DNA of 64,000 nucleotides from Streptomyces atratus (GTDB lineage: Bacteria; Actinomycetota; Actinomycetes; Streptomycetales; Streptomycetaceae): assembly GCF_014648655.1 (NCBI RefSeq), contig NZ_BMRN01000033.1, positions 21,190 through 85,189 of the forward strand, written 5' to 3'. The position numbers were made by a program, and so were the translations under genes. This document shows, in pieces, positions 1 to 8,976 of the stretch (its first letter is position 1; every line of letters begins with the position of its first letter). Below the pieces are notes generated by a model, which saw only the letters and a list, made by a program, of their open reading frames with translations, had not been told where the DNA came from and did no database searches.

Positions 1-893
1 TAGACATTCGGCTTCTGGGTTCGCTCGATGGCGTTCGACCGGCGTTCGTTGACCCCGGCCTGGGTGCGGTTGGTGCCCCGGTCCCGCTTGAGGTCATCGT
101 CGAACTGCTTGATCTTGTTCTTCGTCGAATCCTCGGTCTTGGCGCCGGTCAGGTACCGGAACGTCGACTTCGGCCTCTCCTTGGCGATCTGCCGGTCGGC
201 TGTGAGCTGGTCGTTCTCGATCTTGCCGTTGGACTTCATCTCAACCTTGCGCTCGGTGCGCCGGTTGTGTGCGTCCACGACGCGGGTTCGCTTCTCGCCG
301 GTCTCAGGGTCGGTGTACTCGATCGGGTCCTGGCACCACCAGTCGGGACCGATCATGTTGTACTTCTTGACCATGCGGGCCTCGAACGCTTCACCCCGGG
401 GCGGGTTGCCGTGGTTGCCGATGTAGCGCACGTCGAGGTAGCGCTTGAAGTCCTGGTAGCCCTTGGGGTTGTTGTACTGGTTGTTGTAGCGGGCGTAGAT
501 CTCCATGACCTTGTCCGCCGGGTTCTTCGTTCTGTTGTACTTGCGCTGCCACTTGCGGTAATTCTTCCCCGCGGCCGCGCGCTGGGCGTCGGTCGGCGGC
601 AGCACCCCGTCATACGCCTTGGCGGGGTTGTCGTAGGTGTAGTTCTCGTCGTTCGGCCACGCGTCGTACGGAAGGCTGTCCGGCGGCCCGGAATTGGCCG
701 GGGTGGAGGGGAACTTGTTCTTGAGGAACTTCTCGTCGCACCGCATCGGCTTGACGTTGGGCGCCTTCGCGGCCTCCGCCTGGTCCAGGCCGGGCAGGCC
801 GGTCAGGGTCACCGCTGCGGCGGCGGTGAGGGCGAGCGCGAGGCGCCCCCACACGCGCCGACGGCGCGCAGGTTGATCTATCTGAATGCTCAC
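1..893 (-). CDS. Secreted protein, possible PD-(D/E)xK nuclease domain; truncated at window edge
   Basis: The leftward reading frame opens at a GTG preceded by GGGGAGA at good spacing and runs off the left edge without a stop, giving at least 297 residues. Residues 1-42 look like a signal peptide: an arginine-rich start (RRRRVWGR region), a hydrophobic stretch and an AEAAKA cleavage-like site. The mature part is rich in Tyr, Asn, Lys and Arg. Around residues 205-240 the pattern D207, E218-M-K220 and Q229 resembles the core of restriction-endonuclease-fold nucleases and toxins. That is an inference from motif spacing, not a recognised family. The C-terminal part seen here is basic and could bind nucleic acid or be a linker. 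Product and role are unknown; an extracellular nuclease or toxin is the best guess. Confidence 0.6.
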   Translation of the reverse strand, partial: MSIQIDQPARRRRVWGRLALALTAAAAVTLTGLPGLDQAEAAKAPNVKPMRCDEKFLKNKFPSTPANSGPPDSLPYDAWPNDENYTYDNPAKAYDGVLPPTDAQRAAAGKNYRKWQRKYNRTKNPADKVMEIYARYNNQYNNPKGYQDFKRYLDVRYIGNHGNPPRGEAFEARMVKKYNMIGPDWWCQDPIEYTDPETGEKRTRVVDAHNRRTERKVEMKSNGKIENDQLTADRQIAKERPKSTFRYLTGAKTEDSTKNKIKQFDDDLKRDRGTNRTQAGVNERRSNAIERTQKPNV

Positions 894-1049
894 TGGTTTC
901 TCCCCCTGGGAACGCGGCGCCGTGGCTCGCGAGGTCAACTGGTCTGATTGCGCCGCCTGTTGTCCACACTAGGGGGGAGTCGTTCGGGGGGTTCCGGAGT
1001 TAAGACGGCATGTCCCCGCCAACTCGCGGTCTTTTCCGGATCGTTACGG

Positions 1050-1778
1050 TCAGAACTCGTCGAACTCGCCGATCCAGGTGTCCTCCAGGTCGCCGGTGGT
1101 CCCTTCGGTGTGCCGGACGCGGAACACGGACAGTGCGCGGCCCTTGCGGGGCAGCGGGGTGACGCGCTGGAGGGCGAGCCGCGTAAGACCTTCCCAGGAG
1201 AAGGACCCGGGGTCGGCGTCGAGGTCGATGCCTCGCCGTTCCAACGCATCGGGGCCGATGCCGAAGGCGCCGATGACGTCTTGCGGGGTGCCTTCGCGGT
1301 CCCAGTCCTCTTCTCCGCTCCATCCTGCGGCGAACAGGCGTGCCCCGTCCGGGTGGTAGATCACGTGGGTGCCGTAGGACACGTTGTGGTCGATCCTCGC
1401 CGAGCCGATGATGACCGCTCCGGGGAAGCGCTCGGCCAGCTCGTCCGCCTGCTCCGCGAGGGGGAAGGTCCCCCCTGTGGACACCAGGGCGGGATCGTTG
1501 ATCTCGATCACGGTTCCCCAGCATCCGACGCCGACCAGGTCGAGGTCTGCGCGGGTGGCCAAGGGAAGCTGCTGGGTCGCCTCGATGCGGTCGACTTCCT
1601 CCACCACCGTGTCGACGGTGCCGAGAGCGGCGGCGAACTCCCGCGCCCGTGCCGGGTCATGAGCGGGCAGAACCCCTCCGCCGGTGAGGAAGGGCCGCTC
1701 GATGAGGGTTAGCCTGAACTCCCCGTGCTGCGCGACGCCCTGCTCCGGCGGGCATTCCCAGAAATCGTTGTCAGTCAT
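1050..1778 (-). CDS. Hypothetical cytosolic protein, DUF6333-like
   Basis: This is a 242-residue acidic protein starting MTDNDFWECPPEQ. The ATG at 1778 is chosen because GGAGGTGAT sits immediately upstream; an in-frame start 33 bases earlier has no such site. No signal peptide or membrane segment is visible. The opening residues and overall length resemble a Streptomyces family I believe is DUF6333; no catalytic motif is recognisable. It lies between the secreted nuclease-like gene and an insertion-sequence relic and seems to be a single-gene unit. Confidence 0.72.
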   Translation of the reverse strand: MTDNDFWECPPEQGVAQHGEFRLTLIERPFLTGGGVLPAHDPARAREFAAALGTVDTVVEEVDRIEATQQLPLATRADLDLVGVGCWGTVIEINDPALVSTGGTFPLAEQADELAERFPGAVIIGSARIDHNVSYGTHVIYHPDGARLFAAGWSGEEDWDREGTPQDVIGAFGIGPDALERRGIDLDADPGSFSWEGLTRLALQRVTPLPRKGRALSVFRVRHTEGTTGDLEDTWIGEFDEF

Positions 1779-1894
1779 CGGATCACCTCCGTGGTTATCT
1801 GCAAGGATCACGGCGCGAGCCGTGAGAATCCCCTCCCCTGAGGGAGGAGAGCGTCAAGGGCGCCACGATAGCGAGGGCCCTTGACAGACGTCGC

Positions 1895-2182
1895 GGCGGG
1901 GAGTGTGGGCATGGGGTCCGTCGGGACAGTTACGACAACGCCCCTGCCGAGAACTTGTGGATGCTGATCGAGACCGAGTGCGTGCGCGGGCGCGTCTTCG
2001 CCACCCGGGCCGTGGCGAACCTGGCGCTGTTCGCGTACATCGACGGCTTCTACAACCGTCGGCGTATCCAGGAACGGCTCGGCCGGCCCGACCCCATCGA
2101 GTTCGAGGGAAAGTACTGCGTAGGCCAAGCGACGGCCGAACAAGCGAACCTGAATCCCCGTCACCCCACTCCGACCAGCTGA
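1895..2182 (+). pseudogene. IS3-family transposase (OrfB) C-terminal relic
   Basis: The translation from about 1925 reads DSYDNAPAENLWMLIETEC and then YIDGFYNRRRIQERLG, the end of the DDE catalytic domain of IS3-family OrfB, including the conserved D-N-A-x-A-E stretch. The preceding GSVG block (ATG at 1911) is in another frame, so a base has been lost between the two. No upstream part of the transposase is present. The stretch ends at the conserved right end of the element. A second fragment of the same element lies at 25486-25636. Confidence 0.72.
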
Positions 2183-2213
2183 TCAACACCTCCCGCACAA
2201 CGGGGGAACCTCA
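2175..2213 (+). repeat. IS3 right-end sequence, copy 1
   Basis: This 39-base stretch matches 25598-25636 at 36 of 39 positions. It directly follows the transposase C-terminus in both places, so it marks the right end of the same IS3-type element. Confidence 0.7.
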
Positions 2214-2216
2214 GCA

Positions 2217-2460
2217 TCACGGTGGGGCGAGAATCCGAGCTCGGAGGAGTACGGAGGATGCGCGGCCGCGCATCCTCCGTTTGAGGAGCTTGATTCCGCA
2301 GACGTGGCCCGCGACCACGCCGCAGCTGTAGGGCAGGGTGAGTCCGGCGGTGACGGCATCGATGTCCTGGCGGAGGAAGCCGACGAAGGAGCGGATCGGC
2401 CTCAGGTCGCAGCGTGCGGTCTGATCGCCGATCCGACGGAGATCCTGGCCCGGCCTGCGC
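2217..2460 (-). pseudogene. ISL3-family transposase C-terminal relic
   Basis: The leftward translation contains AVTAGLTLPYSCGVVAGHV and then IKLLKRRMRGRAS, the well-known C-terminal signature of ISL3-family DDE transposases (usually LTLPxSSGxVEGHVNRIKMLKRQMFGRA). Only the last 75 or so residues are recognisable. The catalytic Glu of the VEGHV motif reads Ala here (VAGHV), so even this part would be dead. It abuts the IS3 right end, showing one element landed beside or inside another. Confidence 0.68.
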
Positions 2461-2638
2461 GCGGCCCGGACGACCCGTACGTGGCAACGACCCGGGCGGC
2501 ACAGCGTCTCGGGGGCATCCACGGGGCCCGGGCCCCGCCGTGCTGGAGAGCACGGTCACGGTCTCGCCCGAGGGCGGGCGCCCCGGCCCGTCACGGGATA
2601 TGAGCCCGGCCCGCCAAGGGGATCGTGAGCGGAACCTG

Positions 2639-4333
2639 TCAGGGGATCGTGAGCCGGACCCGTTCCGTCACGACCGCCAGGTCCTCCTCGACCGCGGCAG
2701 CTGCCGCCGTGAGCGCGGGCAGCACCGCTCGCCGCACATCGTCCAGGGTGCCCCGGCTGGCGTGGGTGGAGACGTTCATGGCGGCGGCCACCCGGCCGGT
2801 ACGGTCGTGCACCGGGACCGCGATCGACCGCAGGCCTTCCTCCAGCTCCTGGTCCACCAGGGCGTGACCGTCCCGTCGAGCCTGCGCCACGGCCTCGGCG
2901 AGATCGGCGGCATCGACCCGGGTGAACGGGGTCAGCGACCGCACCGAGGCGTGGGCCAGCCGCTCGGCCGCCTCCTGCTCGGACAGACCGGCCAGCAGCA
3001 CCCGGCCCATGGAAGTGGCGTACGCGGGGAAGCGGGTGCCGACCGTGATGTTGACGCTCATGATGCGTACCGTGTGCACCCGGGCGACGTAGATGATGTC
3101 GTCGTCGGCCAGCACCGCGACGGACGCCGAGTCGTGCACCTGCTCCACCAACCGCGCCAGATGGGGCTGCGCGATCTCCGCGAAGGTCAGCCGGGAGAGC
3201 CGGGCGTAGCCCAGTTCCAGCACCGTGGGCAGCAGCGTGAAGCGGCGCCCCTCACCGGCCGGTGCCGCGTACCCCAGCTGCTGGAGGGAGAGCAGTGCCC
3301 GGCGGGCGGTGGCGCGGGCCAGGCCGGTGGCCTCCGCAGCGCCGGACAGGGTGAGCCCACCGGGTGCCGACCCCAGGGCGGTGAGTACGGCCAGCCCCCG
3401 GGTCAGCGACTGCAGGAATTCCGGACCCAGCTCGGCCTTGACCGCGCGTGAGGTGTCAGGGCCGCCGGGTGCGTGCGGCGTGGCCGCCGGCGAGGGGGAG
3501 GCCAGGGCCGCCTCCATCCGCGCCGCGTACTCCCGCAGCCGGGGCAGGGCGTGCTCGGCCAGCGACCGGGCACTGTGCCTGCTGGTGTGACTGACCACGC
3601 TGAGCGCACACACGGAGCTGCCGTCGGGCGCGTGGACGGGGACTGCGACGGCGACCAGACCGGGCTCGATCAGCTGGTCGTCGACGGCCCAGCCGGCGTC
3701 CCGGGCGTCCACCACCCGCTGCCGGAAGGCCGACTCCACCTGGTCGGGGGCCGGTGGCGCCGGGCGGGGAGGAACGGCGGGGAAGCCGGCGTCGCGAGGG
3801 TCCTCGCGCAGCCGGGTGCGCCAGGCCGCTTGCTGCTCTGGGCTCCAGTCGGAGGCGAAGAGGGCGCCCGGGGCGCAGCGCTCGGCGGGCAGCAGGTCGC
3901 CGATCCGGAAGGCCAGCGCCATGGTGCGCCTCCGGGTGGACTGGCTGATGAACCGCACCCCGGCGCCGTCCGGCACCGCAAGCGAGACCGACTCGTCCAG
4001 CTCGTCGGCCAACGCGACGGCGAGCGGTTCCAGGGCATCGGGGAGACCGGAGCAGGCGAGATAGGCATTGCCCAGCTCCATCAGGCGCGGCGCGAGCAGC
4101 ACGTCGCGGTCGTCCTCGATGCGCAGATATCCCAAGTGGGTGAGCGTGGTGACGATGCGGTCGACGGTGGAGCGGGCCAGGCCGGTGGCGCGGACCAGAT
4201 CGCCGGGGCGCATCCGCGGTCCGGGGTGGGCGGCCAGGGCGCGCAGCACGGCCAGCCCGCGCTCCAGCGGTCCGACCGGGTCGCCGCCGGGTTCCGCGGC
4301 GTCCGCCTTGGATGCGGTCGCGGCATGCGGCAT
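2639..4333 (-). CDS. Two-headed IclR-family transcriptional regulator
   Basis: This 564-residue protein contains two complete IclR units in tandem. Each has an N-terminal winged helix followed by an effector-binding domain. The first begins near residue 22 (LERGLAVLRALAAHPG, then ATGLARSTVDRI) and the second about residue 300 (LTRGLAVLTALGSAPG, then ATGLARATARRAL). The ATG at 4333 is chosen for GAGGAGG a few bases upstream. It is the last gene of the pca/pob operon, 190 bp after pobA. IclR proteins of the PcaR/PobR type control aromatic-acid catabolism, so local control of this operon by protocatechuate, 4-hydroxybenzoate or beta-ketoadipate is likely, but the ligand is inferred. The duplication may give a single chain that acts as a dimer or senses two ligands. 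Confidence 0.9.
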   Translation of the reverse strand: MPHAATASKADAAEPGGDPVGPLERGLAVLRALAAHPGPRMRPGDLVRATGLARSTVDRIVTTLTHLGYLRIEDDRDVLLAPRLMELGNAYLACSGLPDALEPLAVALADELDESVSLAVPDGAGVRFISQSTRRRTMALAFRIGDLLPAERCAPGALFASDWSPEQQAAWRTRLREDPRDAGFPAVPPRPAPPAPDQVESAFRQRVVDARDAGWAVDDQLIEPGLVAVAVPVHAPDGSSVCALSVVSHTSRHSARSLAEHALPRLREYAARMEAALASPSPAATPHAPGGPDTSRAVKAELGPEFLQSLTRGLAVLTALGSAPGGLTLSGAAEATGLARATARRALLSLQQLGYAAPAGEGRRFTLLPTVLELGYARLSRLTFAEIAQPHLARLVEQVHDSASVAVLADDDIIYVARVHTVRIMSVNITVGTRFPAYATSMGRVLLAGLSEQEAAERLAHASVRSLTPFTRVDAADLAEAVAQARRDGHALVDQELEEGLRSIAVPVHDRTGRVAAAMNVSTHASRGTLDDVRRAVLPALTAAAAAVEEDLAVVTERVRLTIP

Positions 4334-4523
4334 GCGGTCCTCCTCATCGAGCCTCCGGGGTGTGCGCAAACCGTACCCGGCGGACCCTTCGGCCGCGCGG
4401 GGCGGTCTGGTCCTGCGCTCCCGCTTCGCCTGCGCCGACGGGATGACCGGAGCCCGGCCCTGGGCAACGCCTGTGGTGCGTGGCCCTCTTCGGGCCCCGC
4501 ACCGCCGCTGCGTCAGCAGGAGT

Positions 4524-5702
4524 TCAACGGATGCGCAGGCCCGCGTAGTTCTCGGCCAGCTCCGCGGCCGCGTGCCGGGACGACGAGACGCGGTCCAGCT
4601 GCGAGACCTGGAGCCGGCTCTCGAATGCGCTCTGACCCGGGTCGGTGTGCAAGGTCGTCGTCATGAAGTACGAGAAGTGCTCCGCGCGCCACACCCTGCG
4701 CAGACAGGTGTCCGAGTACGCGTCGAGCAGTTCGGCGGAGCCGCTGTCCTTCAGATGGGTGAAGGCCCGGGCGAGCACGACGACGTCGGAGACAGCGAGG
4801 TTGAGCCCCTTGGCACCGGTGGGCGGCACGATGTGCGCGGCGTCGCCGGCCAGGAAGACCCGGCCCCAGCGCATGGGTTCGGTGACGAAGCTGCGCATCG
4901 GCAGCACGGCCTTGGACGTGATCGGGCCGCGGGCGAGCCGCCAGTCGCCGTCGATCGCGAAACGGGCGTCGAGCTCGTCCCATATGCGGTCGTCCGGCCA
5001 GTCGGCCGTGTCGGTGCCGTTCGGGACCTGCAGATACAGCCGGCTGACCGTGGGGGAGCGCATGCTGTGCAGGGCGAAGCCGCGCGGAGAATGGGCGTAG
5101 ATCAGCTCGTCGCAGGACGGCGGGACATCGGCCAGGATGCCGAACCACGAGTAGGGGTAGACCCGCTCGAAGGTGCTCATGGCGCTGTCCGGAACCGCCC
5201 TGCGGGTCACGCCGTGGAATCCGTCGCAGCCCACGACGTAGTCGCAGCTGAGCGTCCTTTCCTGGCCCTGGTGGGTGTAGTGGATGACGGGCCGGTCCGT
5301 GTCGGCTCCGGCCACCGCCGTCACCTGGGCCTGGAACAACAGCGGGGCGCCGTCGGCCACCTGAAGGGTGATCAGGTCCTTGACGACCTCGGTCTGGGCG
5401 TACACCCACACCTTGCGGCCGCCGGTGAGTGACGGGAAGTCGATGCGCTGTGACCGGCGGTTCCAGCGCAGCTCGATGCCGTCGTGGACCAGCCCCTCGC
5501 GGTCCAGCCGCTCGCCCGCACCCGACTCCCGCAGCACGTCGACCGTGCTCTGCTCGAGGATGCCGGCGCGCTGGCGCTGCTCGACGTAGGTGCGGTCACG
5601 GCTCTCCAGAACGACACAGTCGATGCCGGAGTTGTGCAGGAGCCGGGCGAGCAGCAGGCCCGCGGGGCCGCCGCCGATGATGCCGACGGTGGTGTGGTCC
5701 AT
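4524..5702 (-). CDS. pobA: 4-hydroxybenzoate 3-monooxygenase
   Basis: A 392-residue FAD-dependent aromatic hydroxylase that converts 4-hydroxybenzoate to protocatechuate using NAD(P)H and O2. The N-terminal dinucleotide fold has GGGPAG at residues 10-15. The later FAD-binding GD motif appears as GDAAHIVPPTGAKGLNLA, and the length is typical of PobA. The ATG overlaps nothing but lies 5 bp from the pcaL stop, with GAGGAG inside the end of pcaL, so the two are translationally linked. It is the eighth gene of the catabolic operon and feeds protocatechuate to pcaHG. Confidence 0.95.
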   Translation of the reverse strand: MDHTTVGIIGGGPAGLLLARLLHNSGIDCVVLESRDRTYVEQRQRAGILEQSTVDVLRESGAGERLDREGLVHDGIELRWNRRSQRIDFPSLTGGRKVWVYAQTEVVKDLITLQVADGAPLLFQAQVTAVAGADTDRPVIHYTHQGQERTLSCDYVVGCDGFHGVTRRAVPDSAMSTFERVYPYSWFGILADVPPSCDELIYAHSPRGFALHSMRSPTVSRLYLQVPNGTDTADWPDDRIWDELDARFAIDGDWRLARGPITSKAVLPMRSFVTEPMRWGRVFLAGDAAHIVPPTGAKGLNLAVSDVVVLARAFTHLKDSGSAELLDAYSDTCLRRVWRAEHFSYFMTTTLHTDPGQSAFESRLQVSQLDRVSSSRHAAAELAENYAGLRIR

Positions 5703-5707
5703 GGCGG

Positions 5708-6880
5708 TCAGTTCTCCTCTTCGAGAATGCGGTTGGCGACGGCGAAAGCGGCGTTCGCTGCGGGCACGCCGCAGTAGACGGCCGACTGGAGCAGGACTTC
5801 CTCGATCTCCGCGGGGGTGAGACCGTTGCGCCGCGCGGCCCGCACATGCATGGCCAGCTCCTCGTGGTGGCCGTGGGCCACAAGCGCGGTGAGGGTGATG
5901 CAGCTGCGGGTTCGGCGGCTCAGCCCGGGCCGGGTCCAGATCTCGCCCCATGCGTAGCGGGTGATGAAGTCCTGGAAACCGGCGGTGAAGTCGGTGGTGC
6001 GGCTGATCGCCCGGTCGACGTGCTCGTCGCCGAGCACGGCGCGGCGCACGGACATGCCGGCGCCGTGCCGGGAGGCGTCGTCCGCGGGCGGGGCGGCATC
6101 GGCCGCGAAGTGCCCCAGCAGGGCGGCCAGGACGGGCACCGGACGCTCGACGTTGGCGAGGTGCGCGGCGTGCGCCACCTCGGTCAGGGCAGCGCCGGGG
6201 ATGCCGTCGGCCAGCTCCCGGGCGTGTGCGACGGGCGTCGCGGGGTCCTCTCGGCCCGCAACGACCAGGGTGGGCGCGGTGATACGAGGCAGCTCGGCTC
6301 GCAGGTCGAAGCCTGCGAGTGCGTCGCAGAGCCCGGCGTAGGCCTCGGGGTCGGCCGCGGCCAAGTCGTCGACCACCGCCCTGGCGGCAGGGGAGGCCGC
6401 GAAGGACGCGGTGAACCAGCGGGCGGGGGCGGTCTCCACGACCGGGCCGGTGCCCTCGGCGCGTACCAGTGCCGCACGGTCGGACCAGCCCTCCGGCAGA
6501 CCGAAGCGGGCCGAGGAGCAGAGGATCGCGAGCGAGGTGACCCGTTCGGGGTGGTGCACGGCGAGCCAGGTGCCGACGGCGCCGCCGAGCGAGATGCCGG
6601 CATAGCCGAACTCCTCGATGCCGAGCGCGTCGGCGAGGCCGAGGACCAGCCGCCCGAGGTCGGCGACGGTGCCGCCGTCGGGCAGCAGGTCGGCCGGGGA
6701 GCCGCCGTGGCCGGGCAGGTCCCAGCGCACCACTCGGTGGGTCCGGGCCAACGACGGGGCCTGCGGGTCCCACACGGCCAGCGAGGTACCGAGCGAGGGG
6801 CCCAGGATCAGCGGCGGGGCGGAGTCCCGGCCGTCCACGCGGTGCTGCAGCAGACGCTGCGCGGGGGCAGAAATACTCAT
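5708..6880 (-). CDS. pcaL: Fused 3-oxoadipate enol-lactonase / 4-carboxymuconolactone decarboxylase
   Basis: This 390-residue protein joins two enzymes. Residues 1-250 form an alpha/beta-hydrolase (PcaD) with nucleophile Ser97 in GISLGG and a catalytic-His region HAAHLANVERP. The C-terminal 120 residues are a carboxymuconolactone decarboxylase (PcaC) with the typical HGHHEELAMH and AVYCGVPAANAAF segments. Together they turn 4-carboxymuconolactone into beta-ketoadipate. PcaD-PcaC fusions are usual in actinomycetes. The ATG at 6880 has GAGGAG upstream; an in-frame start 114 bases earlier would add a low-complexity tail and is rejected. The gene sits 58 bp after pcaB. Confidence 0.95.
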   Translation of the reverse strand: MSISAPAQRLLQHRVDGRDSAPPLILGPSLGTSLAVWDPQAPSLARTHRVVRWDLPGHGGSPADLLPDGGTVADLGRLVLGLADALGIEEFGYAGISLGGAVGTWLAVHHPERVTSLAILCSSARFGLPEGWSDRAALVRAEGTGPVVETAPARWFTASFAASPAARAVVDDLAAADPEAYAGLCDALAGFDLRAELPRITAPTLVVAGREDPATPVAHARELADGIPGAALTEVAHAAHLANVERPVPVLAALLGHFAADAAPPADDASRHGAGMSVRRAVLGDEHVDRAISRTTDFTAGFQDFITRYAWGEIWTRPGLSRRTRSCITLTALVAHGHHEELAMHVRAARRNGLTPAEIEEVLLQSAVYCGVPAANAAFAVANRILEEEN

Positions 6881-6938
6881 GCGGTCTCCTCGTGCTGAGT
6901 GTGCGGGGCCGCCCGATGGGCGGTGGTTCGCGGACGGC

Positions 6939-8423
6939 TCACGGCCACCGGCCGGTGCGGGGCTGCCCGGCGCCGTCGGCATCTGATGCTTCATCAGATC
7001 GGTTCCGGGCGGCGCCGGTGCGGCGCAGGGCGCGGTCCATGAGGGCGCCCGCGGAGCCCGCGTACTGCGTCGGGTCGGTCAGTTCGCGCAGCCGGTCCTG
7101 TGGGAGCGCGCCGGCGATGCCGGGCTCCTCCCGGAGGGCCTCGTCGAGTTCCATGCCTTGCTCGACGGCGTGGCGGGAGGCCCGGGACAGCGCCTTCCTG
7201 GCCTCGCCGCGGCCGATCAGGGCCGCCAGCACCGCGGCGAGCCGCTCGCTGGTGATCAGGCCGTCGGTGGCGTCGAGGTTGTCCCGCATCCGGTGCGGGT
7301 GGACGCGCAGGCCTTCGGCCAGTTCGGCGGCGTCGCGGGCGGCTCCGCCGACCAGGCGCAGGGCCTGTCGCAGGGGCTGCCATTCGGCGTGCCAGGCGCC
7401 GGCCGGGCGCTCGTCCTCGGCGGCGAGCCCGGCATAGAGCACGGAGGCAAGGGCGGGGACCTGCCGGGCCGCGGCGGCGATCAGCGTGGCGCGGACCGGG
7501 TTGGCCTTGTGCGGCATGGCGGAGGATCCGCCGCCGCTGCCCTCGCCGAGTTCGCCGATCTCCGTACGGGACAGCAGCAGGACATCGGCGGCGAGCTTGC
7601 CGAGTGCCCCGGCGGTGAAGGCGAGGGCACCGCCCAGGTCGGCGACGGGGGTGCGCAGGGTGTGCCAGGGCAGTGTGGGCTCGGACAGGCCGGTCTCGGC
7701 GGCGTACCCGGCGAGCAGCCGCAGGCCCAGGTCCGGGCCGGGATCCGGGTCGGGATCCGGGTCGGCGGTCGTGCCGTCGGCCTCGGCGAACGCGTGGAAA
7801 GCCGCCAGGGTGCCGGCCGCTCCGCCGAGTTGTGCGGGCAGTGCTGCCCGGACAGCCGCGAGCCGTTCGTGGGAGTCGAGCACCAGCGAGCGCCAGCCGA
7901 CGGCCTTGAGGCCGAAGGTGGTGGGCACGGCGTGCTGGGTGAGCGTGCGTCCGGCGATCGGTGTGTCGCGGTGCTCGGCGGCGAGCCGCGCCAGGGCGTC
8001 GGCCGTGCGTCCGAGGTCGGCGAGGACGGGTTCCAGGGTGCGGGCGGCTACCAGCATGGTGGCCGTGTCCAGGATGTCCTGGCTGGTGGCGCCGCGGTGC
8101 ACATGGGCGACGGCCTGCCGGTCGCGCTCGGCGACGGCCGCGGTCAGGTCGGCGACGAGCGGGATGACGGGGTTGCCGCCGGAGCGGGCGCGCAACGCGA
8201 GATCCCGGACGTCGTAGCGGCCGGTCTCGGCGGCCGCCGCTGTGACGGCCTCGGCCGCCGTGGCGGGGGCGAGGCCCAGTGCGGCCTGGGCGCGGGTCAG
8301 CGCGGCTTCGGCATCAAGCATCGCGCGGACGTAGGCGGCGTCGCCGGTGGCGGCCTCGACCGGTGACCCGGCCGGCCCTGGGGAGAGCAGGCCGAGGTCC
8401 TCGAAGGAGTCAGTCGAAGGCAA
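6939..8423 (-). CDS. pcaB: 3-carboxy-cis,cis-muconate cycloisomerase
   Basis: A fumarase/aspartase-superfamily enzyme of about 494 residues that cyclises 3-carboxymuconate to 4-carboxymuconolactone. The superfamily signature appears as GGGSSAMPHKANP, and the HRGATSQDILDTA segment supplies the usual TS active-site region. A short run of Asp-Pro repeats (DPDPDPDPGPD) inserted near residue 230 is unusual and probably a surface loop. The start is uncertain: TTG at 8423 is preceded by GAGGAG and matches where homologues begin, while GTG at 8453 would add ten residues and deepen the overlap with pcaG. Confidence 0.92.
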   Translation of the reverse strand: MPSTDSFEDLGLLSPGPAGSPVEAATGDAAYVRAMLDAEAALTRAQAALGLAPATAAEAVTAAAAETGRYDVRDLALRARSGGNPVIPLVADLTAAVAERDRQAVAHVHRGATSQDILDTATMLVAARTLEPVLADLGRTADALARLAAEHRDTPIAGRTLTQHAVPTTFGLKAVGWRSLVLDSHERLAAVRAALPAQLGGAAGTLAAFHAFAEADGTTADPDPDPDPGPDLGLRLLAGYAAETGLSEPTLPWHTLRTPVADLGGALAFTAGALGKLAADVLLLSRTEIGELGEGSGGGSSAMPHKANPVRATLIAAAARQVPALASVLYAGLAAEDERPAGAWHAEWQPLRQALRLVGGAARDAAELAEGLRVHPHRMRDNLDATDGLITSERLAAVLAALIGRGEARKALSRASRHAVEQGMELDEALREEPGIAGALPQDRLRELTDPTQYAGSAGALMDRALRRTGAARNRSDEASDADGAGQPRTGRWP

Positions 8424-8976
8424 GGAAGACCGTCTCCTCGTGCTCGGCGTCACCCTGCAGCCGGATGTCGAAGCGGTGCAGTCGCTCCCCGTGGGCGACG
8501 GCGAGGAGTGTGGCGCGGCGCTCGGGCTCCAGGCCGGCCAGCAGCGGGTCGGTCACGGTGTCGGTCAGGCCGGGCAGGTAGATCCGGGTGTGCAGATGGT
8601 GCAGCAGACCACGGGCGAAGACGATCACGGAGAGATAGGGGACGCCGCCGGGCGGCATCGTACGCAGCTCGTAGTGGCCGTCCGCGTCGGTCCCGACCCG
8701 GCCGAAGCCGGTGAAGCCGACGTCGCTCCTGCCGATGACCGCTCCGGTGACGGGGTCGCGGCGCAGCGACCCGGGCGCGCCGCGGCGTGAGCCGTCGGGT
8801 GCGGGCTGCCAGATCTCGATGAGGGCGTCGGGGACGGGAGCCCCCGCGCCGTCGTAGACGTAGCCGTGGACGGCGAGGGCGTCGGGGTGTCCGGCGGGGG
8901 CGATCTCGCCGCCCTTGGCGAAGGGCAGCGCGTAGCCGTAGAACGGTCCCACGGTCTGCGACGGGGTGGTGGACAT
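8410..8976 (-). CDS. pcaG: Protocatechuate 3,4-dioxygenase, alpha subunit
   Basis: A 188-residue intradiol dioxygenase subunit beginning MSTTPSQTVGPFYGYALP. It has the shared beta-sandwich fold (GYVYDGAGAPVPDALIEIWQ) but lacks the iron ligands, which are supplied by the beta subunit, as is normal for PcaG. Its ATG overlaps the pcaH stop by one base (TGATG), so the two subunits are coupled for equal synthesis. The 3-prime end overlaps the start of pcaB. Confidence 0.94.
   Translation of the reverse strand: MSTTPSQTVGPFYGYALPFAKGGEIAPAGHPDALAVHGYVYDGAGAPVPDALIEIWQPAPDGSRRGAPGSLRRDPVTGAVIGRSDVGFTGFGRVGTDADGHYELRTMPPGGVPYLSVIVFARGLLHHLHTRIYLPGLTDTVTDPLLAGLEPERRATLLAVAHGERLHRFDIRLQGDAEHEETVFLAFD

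Noticed and set aside
267..947. 226-codon rightward open frame
   Set aside because: Valine/glycine/arginine-rich shadow of the leftward secreted protein; no start signal.
5846..6898. 350-codon rightward open frame across pcaL
   Set aside because: Antisense shadow of a gene with clear catalytic motifs on the other strand.
7158..8366. 402-codon rightward open frame across pcaB
   Set aside because: Gly/Val-rich antisense shadow of pcaB.
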